From DASUEB01 sp036275295 (GTDB taxonomy: Bacteria > Bacteroidota > Bacteroidia > Flavobacteriales_D > Luteibaculaceae), in contig DASUEB010000150.1 in assembly GCA_036275295.1 (NCBI GenBank), positions 1-44,835 on the forward strand: a stretch of 44,835 nucleotides of DNA. Direction: 5' to 3'. This document shows positions 32,294 through 40,775 of this stretch, piece by piece; the stretch's first letter is position 1, and each line of letters opens with the position of its first letter. The notes below the pieces were generated by a model. It was not told where the DNA came from. It was given only the letters and a program-made list of their open reading frames with translations, and did not search any database. Position numbers and translations under genes: made by a program.

Positions 32294-33295
32294 ATGCAGG
32301 TCATTCCGAACAAAGAGCAGATTGAGTTGGCGCATCAGCGCATCCAAGATTACATTCACCGCACTCCCCTATTCACCAACCAAACCCTCAACGAGCTGTG
32401 CGGAGCGAAGGTGGTTTTCAAAGCCGAGAACATGCAGAAAGTGGGGGCGTTTAAGGCGCGGGGGGCTCTCAATGCAGCTTTGAGTCTCCCGCATAACAAA
32501 ATTACCGCTGGGTTTTGTACCCATAGCAGTGGAAATCACGCACAAGCTATTGCATACGCCGCCAAATCGCTCAAGGTGCCGGCCTATATTGTAATGCCTG
32601 AAACGGCAAATCCAGTGAAGGTGAAAGCGGTGGCTAATTATGGAGCTGAAATTATATTCTGTGCACCTACCCAGCGCGACCGCGAAGCTACCGTTGAGCG
32701 CGTCCGTCAAGAAACCGGCGCCACCTTCATTCATCCCTACAACGACAGTAAAGTAATTGAGGGCCAAGCGACCGCTGCCAAAGAATTGATCGCAGCCTTC
32801 CCCGATATGAACACCCTCTTTGCACCAGTGGGCGGCGGTGGATTGCTCAGCGGATCATGCCTCTCTGCCAGGTATTTCGGCAAAAATATTCAGGTTTACG
32901 GCTGTGAGCCTGAGCAGGCGAACGATGCCTGGATGAGCATGCAATCGGGACAAATAGAACCCGCTCGCGGACTTCCTACCAGTGCGGATGGATTGATGAC
33001 CTCCCTCGGTGATCTAACCTTCGAAATTATTCGAAACGAAGTTTCAGGCATCATCACCGTCACCGAAGATCAAATTGCGGAGGCGATGAAATTTGTTTGG
33101 GAACGCATGAAGCTCATCATCGAACCTTCTTCAGCCGTTCCATTGGCCGCTTTGTTAAACAACAGAGAACTTTTTGTAGGCCGGAAAATCGGTATTATTA
33201 TCTCCGGTGGCAATGTAGACTTTTCGCAGTTGGCCTTTCTCAAGGAACCAGCCACACAAAACGAGGCGAAAGTCAACATTTACAGTTCGTATTAA
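32294..33295 (+). CDS. Threonine dehydratase / serine racemase-like PLP enzyme
   Basis: A fold-type II PLP enzyme. VGAFKARGALNA holds the PLP Lys (about residue 57), SSGNHAQ the substrate-carboxylate site and GGGGLLSG the phosphate loop. The 333-residue length and absence of a C-terminal ACT domain point to a catabolic threonine ammonia-lyase, a serine racemase or a hydroxyaspartate dehydratase rather than biosynthetic IlvA. Its product 2-oxobutanoate would feed the branched-chain pathway served by IlvE. Which substrate it uses cannot be read. It is convergent with coaE. Confidence 0.9.
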   Translation: MQVIPNKEQIELAHQRIQDYIHRTPLFTNQTLNELCGAKVVFKAENMQKVGAFKARGALNAALSLPHNKITAGFCTHSSGNHAQAIAYAAKSLKVPAYIVMPETANPVKVKAVANYGAEIIFCAPTQRDREATVERVRQETGATFIHPYNDSKVIEGQATAAKELIAAFPDMNTLFAPVGGGGLLSGSCLSARYFGKNIQVYGCEPEQANDAWMSMQSGQIEPARGLPTSADGLMTSLGDLTFEIIRNEVSGIITVTEDQIAEAMKFVWERMKLIIEPSSAVPLAALLNNRELFVGRKIGIIISGGNVDFSQLAFLKEPATQNEAKVNIYSSY

Positions 33296-33324
33296 ATCCT
33301 AAATTTTCCATAAGACCGCCAGGC

Positions 33325-33906
33325 TCAATTGTCAAGCAGCGATTGTACAACCGAAATTACCTGCGGAATCAACCCATCCGTATCGGCATTGTGAATGATC
33401 GAATGGGCATAAACCGATTTCTCTTCGTCGCTCAACTGATTGGCTATTCTGGCCCTCACCTCCAGTTCGTTTAAGCCATCTCTTGCCATAACTCTGCGCA
33501 TACGGTCCTCCAAAGGGGCCTTTACCAGCACAATGCGATCAAAATCGCGGTACCTTCCCGACTCAATGGCAATGGCAATTTCAGAAAAAACCAGTGCTGC
33601 CGACTGAGAAGATAACCACTGATCGTAATCGGCCCGAACGAGCGGGTGAATCACGCCGTTTAATTTTTTCAGTGCCTCGGGATTCCCAAAGACCACTTGC
33701 GCCAGTCCCTTTCGATCAAGCACTCCATTCACCACCAGGTGGGACCCAAAAAGGGCCTGAATAGCCGCTAAGGCCTCGGGGCTTTGAGCGGTTATGCGCT
33801 TGGCCTGCTCGTCGGCATAATAAACAGGAAAGCCCAGGCATTCCACAATGCGCGACACCGTGGTTTTACCTGAGCCTATTCCTCCTGTGATGCAAACCGT
33901 CTGCAT
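33325..33906 (-). CDS. coaE: Dephospho-CoA kinase
   Basis: Last step of coenzyme A synthesis: phosphorylation of dephospho-CoA. The P-loop CITGGIGSGKTT (Lys14 approx.) is at the N-terminus and YADEQAK, LDRKGLAQVVF, and VLVKAPLEDRMRRVMARDGL follow as in other CoaE proteins. 193 residues is standard. It ends the operon that begins with leucine dehydrogenase; the yajC gene ends 10 bases upstream. Confidence 0.95.
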   Translation of the reverse strand: MQTVCITGGIGSGKTTVSRIVECLGFPVYYADEQAKRITAQSPEALAAIQALFGSHLVVNGVLDRKGLAQVVFGNPEALKKLNGVIHPLVRADYDQWLSSQSAALVFSEIAIAIESGRYRDFDRIVLVKAPLEDRMRRVMARDGLNELEVRARIANQLSDEEKSVYAHSIIHNADTDGLIPQVISVVQSLLDN

Positions 33907-33916
33907 CCTGTTGTTG

Positions 33917-34234
33917 TTAGTTTTGACCGAGTTCTACCTTCGATTCAGAAGAGATAGCGGCCTTTTCAATGCGCAAACGTCCACCTTCGGTCTCAATAAC
34001 CACGGTGGTATCGTTCATCTCTTTGATTTTACCGTGAATGCCGCCAATGGTTACGATACGAGAACCCACCTGAAGGTTTTCGCGGAATTTTTTCAGCTCT
34101 TTCTGCTTTTTCACCTGTGGACGGATCATGAAAAAGTAAAAAACAATCATGATCGCCACAATGGGTAGAAAGCTGGCAAGTGGGTTTGCTTTTCCGGCCG
34201 GTTGTGCCGCTAGCAATAGATAGGATAAATTCAT
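33917..34234 (-). CDS. yajC: Preprotein translocase accessory subunit YajC
   Basis: A single-span inner-membrane protein associated with SecDF. The 105-residue product from the ATG at 34232-34234 has the span about 22-40 (FLPIVAIMIVFYFFMIRPQ), the RPQxKKxKE motif and the cytoplasmic part with LQVGSRIVTIGGIHGKIKEM. A longer start at 34276 lies within the previous gene. It is one base from the DUF1573 stop. Confidence 0.95.
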   Translation of the reverse strand: MNLSYLLLAAQPAGKANPLASFLPIVAIMIVFYFFMIRPQVKKQKELKKFRENLQVGSRIVTIGGIHGKIKEMNDTTVVIETEGGRLRIEKAAISSESKVELGQN

Positions 34235-34235
34235 A

Positions 34236-34685
34236 TTAATTGATTGGGGTTTTAGTAACGAAGCCCGCCAGTGCAATGGTGGTATTGGCTGGGTTGGTAT
34301 TGGCGGTGACTACAATTTGTTTCACCTGTTGGCCAGGTTTTCCTTGGGAATTAAAGGTAACCTCTATGCGACCTGTTTCGCCGGGTGCGATGGGCTGACG
34401 AGGCCAATTGTTAGGCACTGTACACCCGCAAGCCGCAGAGACGCCAGATAACACCAACTCCGACTTGCCCGTATTCTCAAACTCAAATGTCTTGGTTACC
34501 TTGTCGCCTTCTTGAATGGTTCCAAAGTCAATACGCTCTTCCTTGAATGTAATGACGGGTAACTCATCGGGATCAACGGTGGCGGGATTTTTAATGATGT
34601 CTGTTGTGATTTCGCCGTCCTGGCCCTCGCTCTTGCAAGCGGTCATCGCCAAAGCGAGCATGCTCAAAAAGATCAGTTTTTTCAT
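34236..34685 (-). CDS. DUF1573 lipoprotein
   Basis: A secreted lipoprotein (MKKLIFLSMLALAMTAC) with a DUF1573 domain, an Ig-like fold widespread in Bacteroidota. The signature is clear: IDFGTIQEGDKVTKTFEFENTG, then AACGCTVPNNWP, then PGETGRIEVTFNSQGKPGQQVKQI. Its function is not known. It sits between nusB and yajC in an order common in this phylum. Confidence 0.93.
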   Translation of the reverse strand: MKKLIFLSMLALAMTACKSEGQDGEITTDIIKNPATVDPDELPVITFKEERIDFGTIQEGDKVTKTFEFENTGKSELVLSGVSAACGCTVPNNWPRQPIAPGETGRIEVTFNSQGKPGQQVKQIVVTANTNPANTTIALAGFVTKTPIN

Positions 34686-34691
34686 CTTCCA

Positions 34692-35645
34692 TTATTCCTT
34701 TAAACCTCGACCCGTTTTTCGGATGGTGCCCGATGCATTGAGCTCATCCATCACCTTGTCGAGAATTCCATTTATAAAACCATTGCTTTTCGGAGTACTG
34801 TAGAATTTGGAAATCTCAATGTACTCATTAAGGGTAACCTTGAGTGGGATATTGGGAAAATACTTGGCCTCAGTAATCGCCAGATTCATCAACAATCGGT
34901 CCATCAACGCAATGCGCTCTAGCTCCCAATTGCCGGTTTTACTGTCGATCAGCGCAAAGTGGTCCTCTTGATTTTTGACCGCTTGAAAAAACAACAAACG
35001 CACGAACTCGGTATCATCCTCTTCGTCTTTGTACAACTGCATCAAATCGGTAAACTCGGTGTCCGATTGTTTCAGGTCTTTAATGGTCCGCAGCACCATT
35101 ACACAAACCAAGTCGAGATCGTCTTGCCAGTAAATACTCAACTCATCGAGCAAATCGTGCAAAGGAGCGTAGTTTGCAATGTATTTCTTAAAAAGCGAAT
35201 GCAATACTTCTTTTTGCTCCTCGAAGGTCGATTCACCGCGCTCCATAAAAGCCGCATATTCGGCCGTTTGCGTAAGCTGAGTAAAAAGTTTGCGAAGCAT
35301 CACCTCTTCCTGCGACCAATTGATCTTGTAGTGTTTTACGTGCGCCGCAATGTGCTGATTGTTGGTCAGCAAAAGCAGGGCTTGGTTGTCTACAAACGCT
35401 CGATTGGGATTCAAGTCTTCTGCGCTGGGACGAATTTTGCCCTTGTTTTCCTCGATGCGTAATTCCGCCTGATGGTGCAGCTCCCCAAAAATTGAGAGCA
35501 TGCGGAAATACAGGTGGTATATGGTATCGATGCTGTGAAAAAGCTCCTTTTCACCTTTAACCACAGCCGTGTTGCTCGATTGCTGGTAGGCATAAAGGGC
35601 TTGCAGAACCTTTATTCGGAGATGTCTTCGATTGAGTAATCCCAT
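34692..35645 (-). CDS. nusB: Transcription antitermination factor NusB, long form
   Basis: NusB binds boxA in rRNA leaders with NusE. MGLLNRRHLRIKVLQALYAYQQ is the typical start. The canonical NusB fold lies in the C-terminal half (about 180-310: LFFQAVKNQEDHFALID and ITEAKYFPNIPLKVTLNEYIEISK with FINGILDKV). At 317 residues it is roughly twice the E. coli length; the extra N-terminal helical segment is usual in Bacteroidota. It lies 6 bases after leucine dehydrogenase. Confidence 0.93.
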   Translation of the reverse strand: MGLLNRRHLRIKVLQALYAYQQSSNTAVVKGEKELFHSIDTIYHLYFRMLSIFGELHHQAELRIEENKGKIRPSAEDLNPNRAFVDNQALLLLTNNQHIAAHVKHYKINWSQEEVMLRKLFTQLTQTAEYAAFMERGESTFEEQKEVLHSLFKKYIANYAPLHDLLDELSIYWQDDLDLVCVMVLRTIKDLKQSDTEFTDLMQLYKDEEDDTEFVRLLFFQAVKNQEDHFALIDSKTGNWELERIALMDRLLMNLAITEAKYFPNIPLKVTLNEYIEISKFYSTPKSNGFINGILDKVMDELNASGTIRKTGRGLKE

Positions 35646-35651
35646 ACCGAC

Positions 35652-36761
35652 TTAAAACGTCTGTTTGAGTTTTCCAATCGACTCAATACGTTGTTCTGCC
35701 AGCTTATTAGCCGCGATAGAGGTTGGGATATTTTCAGCCGCGCTCTTCTCGTAAATGCTCAGGGTAGTATTGTAGATGTTCTCGGTGTGCTTAAGGGCCG
35801 CTTTGCGGTCGGTGCCCACCACTTCGGTGTAACAATTGATAACCCCACCCGCATTGATCAAGAAGTCGGGGGCGTAAAACAGACCTCGGTTGAGCACATC
35901 CAATCCGTGTTTAACCTCGTCTTTGAGCTGATTGTTGGCTGCGCCTGCAATAATTTGGCAGCTCAACAATTTAAGGGTATCGTCGTTGATGGTTGCTCCC
36001 AGGGCACAAGGGGCATAAATATCCATGGGTGTGCTGTACACTTCATCGGCACTAATAGCTTGAACACTGCTGTGCTTGCCCGTGATGGCTGCCACCTTGT
36101 CGTTGTGGATATCAAATAATTTCACTTTGGCACCTTCTTTCACCAAGTAATCTACCAAGTGCGCTCCAACATTACCCGCTCCCTGCACTACAACCATCTT
36201 GCCGGAAAGACTATCGGAACCATAAGCTCTTTTGGCAGAGGCTTTCATGCCCATGTATACCCCATAAGCCGTAACGGGTGATGGATCGCCGCTTCCGCCC
36301 ATGTGCTCGGGTTTACCGGCAACGTGTTTCGTCTCCATGGCGATGTATTCTATGTCTTTTGTGGTAACGCCCACATCTTCGGCAGTGATGTATTTACCGG
36401 CAAGGCTGTTGACGAATTTGCCAAAACGGCGGAATAGCGCCTCATTTTTTTGAGTGCGCGAATCACCAATAATTACAGCCTTACCCCCACCTAAATTAAG
36501 GCCAGAAATAGCTGACTTATAGGTCATTCCCCTTGACAATCGAAGTACATCAGTTAGAGCCTCGGCTTCGCTGGTGTATGGCCACATGCGAGTTCCACCA
36601 AGCGAAGGGCCGCAAATGGTATTGTGAATGGCTATGATTGCTTTCAATCCGGTGGCTGCATCATTGCAAAACACCACTTGTTCATGGCCTAGTGCCGAGA
36701 GTTGACTTAAAACGGCGGAGGTTCCCAATTGGGTTTCGCTGATGTCTTTAACTTCAATCAT
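35652..36761 (-). CDS. Leucine (Glu/Leu/Phe/Val) dehydrogenase
   Basis: NAD-dependent oxidative deamination of a branched-chain amino acid. The substrate-binding Lys lies in GMTYKSAISGLNLGGGKAVI (about 77-97), the Rossmann motif is VVQGAGNVGAHLVDYL (about 191-206), and GGVINCYTEV is in the C-terminal part. The 369 residues and lack of an extra N-terminal domain favour leucine/valine over glutamate dehydrogenase. It leads the nusB-DUF1573-yajC-coaE operon. A candidate -7 box (36822-36829) lies 60 bases upstream. Confidence 0.92.
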   Translation of the reverse strand: MIEVKDISETQLGTSAVLSQLSALGHEQVVFCNDAATGLKAIIAIHNTICGPSLGGTRMWPYTSEAEALTDVLRLSRGMTYKSAISGLNLGGGKAVIIGDSRTQKNEALFRRFGKFVNSLAGKYITAEDVGVTTKDIEYIAMETKHVAGKPEHMGGSGDPSPVTAYGVYMGMKASAKRAYGSDSLSGKMVVVQGAGNVGAHLVDYLVKEGAKVKLFDIHNDKVAAITGKHSSVQAISADEVYSTPMDIYAPCALGATINDDTLKLLSCQIIAGAANNQLKDEVKHGLDVLNRGLFYAPDFLINAGGVINCYTEVVGTDRKAALKHTENIYNTTLSIYEKSAAENIPTSIAANKLAEQRIESIGKLKQTF

Positions 36762-36791
36762 CGCAGATAACTATTTAGATGGGTAAAAGGT

Positions 36792-36829
36792 TAATTTTGT
36801 GTCGTCCTTTGTTAGAGTTGGCAAAACTA
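36792..36829. promoter_or_regulatory. Divergent -7 box candidates
   Basis: TAATTTTG on the plus strand (36792-36799) faces the ABC exporter and TAGTTTTG on the minus strand (36822-36829) faces leucine dehydrogenase. Both fit TAnnTTTG; neither has a clear -33 TTG. Confidence 0.35.
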
Positions 36830-36869
36830 CTCAATTTTTGTTCAGCCCTGTCGATGGTTCAGCCGCATT

Positions 36870-38741
36870 ATGAAAAATCTTTCCTCTCTCAATAGTTATT
36901 TCTGGAAGTACAAACGACTGTTTTTATCGGGTGTATTATTTATCATCCTGACCAATGTTTTCGGGGTATACAGTCCAAAAATCGTCAAAATGGCGATGGA
37001 CCTCATTGGCTCCGTGGTGGGAGCCCAAGGCAATCAGTCGAGTTTAGCCCGACTTTTCGCTGAGCTTCAAAACGATTTTTCGATCGATATCTCCTCTTGG
37101 TTTCAAATGAATACCCCTGAGCAATACAATCGGTCGCTCATCAAAATGGCTTTGTATCTCGGACTCCTTTACTTGGTCATATACATCATCAAAGGAGTTT
37201 TTCTGTTTTTTACCCGACAAACGCTCATTGTGATGTCGCGTTACATAGAATACGACCTTAAAAACGAGATCTTCGAGCAATATCAGCGCTTGGAGACCGC
37301 ATTTTACAAAAGAAACAACACCGGCGATCTGATGAACCGAATTTCGGAGGATGTAAGCAAGGTGCGTATGTATCTCGGTCCGGGAATTATGTACACCATC
37401 AACTTGGTGTTCCTGTTTATTTTTACAATTTGGTTCATGATACGCGAAAACTGGGAGCTTACCCTGTGGACGCTGGCCCCATTGCCCTTGATGTCGGTGA
37501 TCATCTATTACGTATCTGATCTCATCAATCGCAAATCAAACGAAGTTCAGGTAGAACAAAGCAAATTGAGCACGCTGGCACAAGAAACATTTTCTGGCAT
37601 CCGCGTAATCAAAGCTTTTGTAAAAGAACAGCACTTTAAGGATCAGTTTTTCACAGGCAGCGACCTGTTCAAGAAACGACAACTGGAACGGGTAAAAGTC
37701 GATGCCCTTTTTATGCCGGTAATGACTCTTTTAATTGGGCTAAGTACCAGTATTGCCATCTACGTTGGTGGGCTTCAAACCATGAAAGGCGAGGTTACCG
37801 TGGGCAACATTGCTGAATTCATCATGTATGTAAACATGCTTACTTGGCCGTTTGCAGCTGTGGGGTGGGTAACCTCCATCAACCAACAGGCATCGGCCTC
37901 CATGGCCCGAATCAACGAGTTTTTGCAGCGAAAACCCGAAATTGTGAATACCAATAATACCACCTATCCGATTGAAGGCGAGATTGAGTTTAAAAACGTA
38001 TCGTTTGTTTACCCCGATAGCGGAATTATCGGACTGAAAGACATAAACCTGCGCATTCCAAGAGGTTCCACATTAGCCATTGTAGGTCATACAGGAAGCG
38101 GAAAAACAACCTTTGCATCTCTTCTAACCCGGATGTACGACGTAACCAGCGGCGAAATCACCATCGACGGCATCAACATCAAGGAGCACAATCTGAATTT
38201 GTTGCGCACTGCAACAGGCTATGTTCCGCAGGATGTGTTTTTGTTTTCAGAAAGTATTCGCGAAAACATATCCTTCGGACTGAAGGGCCGCGTGGAGATG
38301 GATCGCATTGTACAGGCAGCCGAAGCCGCTTGCATTCACGACAATATTGCTGAATTTGCACAAGGGTACGACACCGTATTGGGCGAAAGAGGCATTACGC
38401 TGAGCGGCGGACAAAAACAACGGGTTTCCATTGCCCGGGCCATCATTAAAAACCCAGATATCCTGCTTTTCGACGATTGCCTATCGGCAGTGGATACCGA
38501 CACCGAAGACAAAATCTTGGGGCACCTCAGTACCCTAATGAACGGCAAGACCAGCATCATTATAAGCCATCGAATCTCAACGGTTAAACACGCTGACCAA
38601 ATTATTGTGTTGGAAAACGGCGAAATCATTGAGCAAGGAAACCACGCCGAATTGATTCAAAAAGGCGGTAAATACAGCGAATTGTTCACCAAACAACAAC
38701 TCGAGCAGGCAAATTTAGAGTCGTCTAATTCCAGTCTTTAG
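36870..38741 (+). CDS. ABC exporter, MsbA-like half-transporter
   Basis: A fused membrane-plus-ATPase exporter of 623 residues. The N-terminal region has six spans (LFLSGVLFIILTNVFG onward) and the loop RNNTGDLMNRISEDVSKVR of type I exporters. The ATPase domain has Walker A GHTGSGKTT (about 411-419), LSGGQKQR and Walker B ILLFDDCLSAVDTDTE, with the ISHR switch His. Here the residue after Walker B Asp is Asp (FDDCLSA), where the common catalytic residue is Glu; this substitution is seen in some exporters and may slow hydrolysis or mark one half of a heterodimer. The substrate is unknown. Confidence 0.92.
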   Translation: MKNLSSLNSYFWKYKRLFLSGVLFIILTNVFGVYSPKIVKMAMDLIGSVVGAQGNQSSLARLFAELQNDFSIDISSWFQMNTPEQYNRSLIKMALYLGLLYLVIYIIKGVFLFFTRQTLIVMSRYIEYDLKNEIFEQYQRLETAFYKRNNTGDLMNRISEDVSKVRMYLGPGIMYTINLVFLFIFTIWFMIRENWELTLWTLAPLPLMSVIIYYVSDLINRKSNEVQVEQSKLSTLAQETFSGIRVIKAFVKEQHFKDQFFTGSDLFKKRQLERVKVDALFMPVMTLLIGLSTSIAIYVGGLQTMKGEVTVGNIAEFIMYVNMLTWPFAAVGWVTSINQQASASMARINEFLQRKPEIVNTNNTTYPIEGEIEFKNVSFVYPDSGIIGLKDINLRIPRGSTLAIVGHTGSGKTTFASLLTRMYDVTSGEITIDGINIKEHNLNLLRTATGYVPQDVFLFSESIRENISFGLKGRVEMDRIVQAAEAACIHDNIAEFAQGYDTVLGERGITLSGGQKQRVSIARAIIKNPDILLFDDCLSAVDTDTEDKILGHLSTLMNGKTSIIISHRISTVKHADQIIVLENGEIIEQGNHAELIQKGGKYSELFTKQQLEQANLESSNSSL

Positions 38742-38750
38742 GAAAATCTG

Positions 38751-38758
38751 TATTTTTG
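38751..38758 (+). promoter_or_regulatory. -7 box TATTTTTG of the PUR-alpha-like gene
   Basis: Exact TAnnTTTG match 26 bases before the ATG and 9 bases after the exporter stop, so this gene has its own promoter. Confidence 0.5.
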
Positions 38759-38784
38759 TTTCGCAACGAAAACGCTAGACACAG

Positions 38785-39135
38785 ATGTTTGAAGGTAAAG
38801 AAAGCAGAGACGATGTGTACTCTAAGTCGGTTAAGGCCGGTAAACGGACGTATTTTTTCGACGTGAAATCAACCAAAGGAAGCGACCTGTATCTCACCAT
38901 AACGGAGAGCAAAAAAAGGTATGCCGACGATGGAAACTTCACCTACGAAAAACACAAGCTCTTCTTATACAAAGAAGATTTCGAAAAGTTCGTAGAAGGC
39001 CTCAACGATGCCATAAGCAAAATTGAAGAATTGCGCGAGTCAGAAGGTAACAGAGCAGAAAGCAATAGCGAAGAGCCCGAAGTAAAAGCGGTAGCCGATT
39101 ACACGGATATCGATTTCGACGACCTGGGTCGATAA
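38785..39135 (+). CDS. PUR-alpha-like nucleic-acid-binding protein (DUF3276)
   Basis: A 116-residue protein of the bacterial PUR family typical of Bacteroidota, which folds as a PUR repeat and binds single-stranded DNA or RNA. Family segments are VYSKSVKAGKRTYFFDVKST and KGSDLYLTITESKKR, followed by KHKLFLYKEDFEKFVEGLNDAI. The last 30 residues are acidic (RAESNSEEPEVKAVADYTDIDFDD). Three hairpins follow the gene. Its RNA or DNA target is not known from sequence. Confidence 0.92.
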   Translation: MFEGKESRDDVYSKSVKAGKRTYFFDVKSTKGSDLYLTITESKKRYADDGNFTYEKHKLFLYKEDFEKFVEGLNDAISKIEELRESEGNRAESNSEEPEVKAVADYTDIDFDDLGR

Positions 39136-39146
39136 GTCCAAAAATA

Positions 39147-39199
39147 ATCCTATACAAAGCGATAGGATGTGCTAGCGAAAAAAATGACGAGAGGTCATT
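39147..39199. other. Two hairpins before the shared terminator
   Basis: ATCCTAT (39147-39153) pairs with ATAGGAT (39162-39168), loop of 8. AATGAC (39183-39188) pairs with GTCATT (39194-39199), loop of 5. Neither has a T-run, so they are not terminators. Confidence 0.45.
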
Positions 39200-39228
39200 A
39201 TTTAAATATAATTCAAATTGAAACGAAA

Positions 39229-39258
39229 AAAGAGGCCAACATACACGTTGGCCTCTTT
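39229..39258. terminator. Bidirectional intrinsic terminator
   Basis: AAAGAGGCCAAC (39229-39240), loop ATACAC, GTTGGCCTCTTT (39247-39258): a perfect 12-bp stem between the convergent PUR-alpha-like and homoserine dehydrogenase genes. Confidence 0.92.
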
Positions 39259-39306
39259 GGTTTATGGCATTTGACAAAGTATCATTCTACTGCTTGATCG
39301 CCTTCC

Positions 39307-40566
39307 TCAACCTTCAAGTACGGAGGCCAATGAGCTCTCCTCGAATTGATTTTCTTTGACCACCTCGAGCGGACTGCTATTGAAGGCCAATACCGACAAT
39401 CTGTCGTAACGGTTAATCAGAATGCGCAGGCTGGCTAACGAAACCTTGCCCACCAAGTAGCCCTCAAGTTGATTGCTGTAACGCTCTATTACGTCCACAA
39501 AATATTGACCGATCTGTGGTAATTCGTCTACTTGAGCTCTAACATACACGTTTATGTGAATTTGATCCTCGGCCGACAAACTAACCCCCTGTCCTAACTT
39601 GCGATATTCGTATCGATAATCGTAACTCAATGCGGATATATCGGATAGCACTGCCGACGCCGTTGGAAAAGCCCCAGCTCCCTTGCCTACAAAAAACTGT
39701 TGATCGCTAAAGGCCGATGTTACTTTTAGACCGTTGTAAACATCGCTGACGCGGAATAAGGGATCATTTGAATCGACCAGTGCGGGCAATACACAAGCTG
39801 CCACCGCTCCCTCCTCCGTGCGGCGCGCTTGAGCTACCAATTTGATTTGATAGCCTTTTTCCCTGGCGTATGACAGGTCCAAATCGTTCAATCGATCGAT
39901 GCCCACATTCAAGATTTGTTCTGGTTTTAAAACCAATCCAAAGGCGTGAATAACCAGCAGGAGAAGCTTGTATTTTGCATCAAATCCACCCACATCTAAA
40001 ATCGGATTGCTTTCGGCATAGCCCAATTGCTGCGCATCGAGCAATGCCTCATGGTAAGACTTTCGCTCTTCGGCGACTTTCGTAAGTATGTAATTGGTGG
40101 AGCCATTTACAATACCCTGGATGGAAGAAAGTAAGTCGTTGTCGTAATATTCCTCTAGATTTCGGATAATTGGAATACTGGCGCAGCAGGATGCTTCATA
40201 CAAGAAAGGGGCTTGAAATTGTTTTTGGAGGTCGTGTAACTCCGAAAAATGCTCGGCAATCATTTTTTTGTTGGCACTCACCACGGCTTTACCTCTGCGC
40301 AGCGCCGCACTCACCAATTCAAAGGCAGCATCTGCATCGTCGATCATCTCAACCACCACATTGATTTCGGGATCATCGATTATTTCAAGAGCGTTATACA
40401 CCAATAATTCGGAACTGCATTTGCGCGGTTTGTGACGGTGTTTCACACAGATTTTTTTGATCTCCGCGTTCAAATTGGGTGTTTGATGAAGCACGTCGTA
40501 CAAGCCGCCGCCAACGCATCCAAAACCAAATAATCCAAGGGTAAGCTTCTTCCTGGCCATTTCCAT
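39307..40566 (-). CDS. hom: Homoserine dehydrogenase, stand-alone
   Basis: Reduces aspartate semialdehyde to homoserine, the branch point toward methionine and threonine. LFGFGCVGGGLYDVL is the nucleotide-binding loop, VVSANKKMIAEH, VNGSTNYILTKV and DVGGFDAKYKLLLLV carry active-site residues including the Lys. The C-terminal 100 residues (about 310-400) have a regulatory-domain feel (VYVRAQVDELPQIGQYFVDVIERYS). Start ATG at 40564-40566, with a second ATG at 40560; 419 residues. It is not fused to aspartate kinase. A SAM-I riboswitch precedes it, so expression should fall when SAM is high. Confidence 0.93.
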   Translation of the reverse strand: MEMARKKLTLGLFGFGCVGGGLYDVLHQTPNLNAEIKKICVKHRHKPRKCSSELLVYNALEIIDDPEINVVVEMIDDADAAFELVSAALRRGKAVVSANKKMIAEHFSELHDLQKQFQAPFLYEASCCASIPIIRNLEEYYDNDLLSSIQGIVNGSTNYILTKVAEERKSYHEALLDAQQLGYAESNPILDVGGFDAKYKLLLLVIHAFGLVLKPEQILNVGIDRLNDLDLSYAREKGYQIKLVAQARRTEEGAVAACVLPALVDSNDPLFRVSDVYNGLKVTSAFSDQQFFVGKGAGAFPTASAVLSDISALSYDYRYEYRKLGQGVSLSAEDQIHINVYVRAQVDELPQIGQYFVDVIERYSNQLEGYLVGKVSLASLRILINRYDRLSVLAFNSSPLEVVKENQFEESSLASVLEG

Positions 40567-40576
40567 TTTTAGTTTT

Positions 40577-40715
40577 AGAAAGCAGGAGGGTTAGCAGTTA
40601 AACACCGGCAATGAGCAGTGTAACTACTTATCTTTCCCCATGGGGTTGAAATTAGCACCTTCTTTCTGCGAAAGGGTTGCTAAGACTTCTTCGGGTCAAT
40701 TCCCTCCGTCTTTCT
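40577..40715 (-). promoter_or_regulatory. Possible expression platform: alternative helix with aptamer core
   Basis: On the hom message, AGAAAGACGGAGGG in the aptamer (40702-40715) can pair with CCCTCCTGCTTTCT (40577-40590): 12 Watson-Crick pairs with a 2x2 mismatch. The downstream arm ends ten bases before the ATG. Using it would disrupt the aptamer core. No terminator hairpin with a U-run is seen, so control may be translational. Confidence 0.5.
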
Positions 40716-40722
40716 GGATAAG
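40627..40722 (-). promoter_or_regulatory. SAM-I (S-box) riboswitch aptamer
   Basis: The minus strand contains the S-box landmarks in order: CTTATCC (P1 5' side), GGAGGG, CCCGAAGAAG, TTAGCAACC, AAGGTGCTAATTTC, then CCCC/GGGG and GATAAG (P1 3' side). P1 can extend to eight pairs (TACTTATC/GATAAGTA). This matches the SAM-I consensus closely. It is in the sense orientation for hom, 61 bases upstream of its ATG. Confidence 0.95.
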
Positions 40723-40743
40723 TATATGTTTAAAGAACTGGAA

Positions 40744-40775
40744 CAAATGTACTAAATTTATGTCATTCCCAAAAA
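40744..40775 (-). promoter_or_regulatory. Promoter of the SAM-I riboswitch-hom transcript
   Basis: The minus strand reads TTTTTG (40770-40775), an 18-base spacer and TACATTTG (40744-40751), a good match to the Bacteroidota -33/-7 pair. Transcription would begin near 40739, shortly before the aptamer. Confidence 0.75.
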
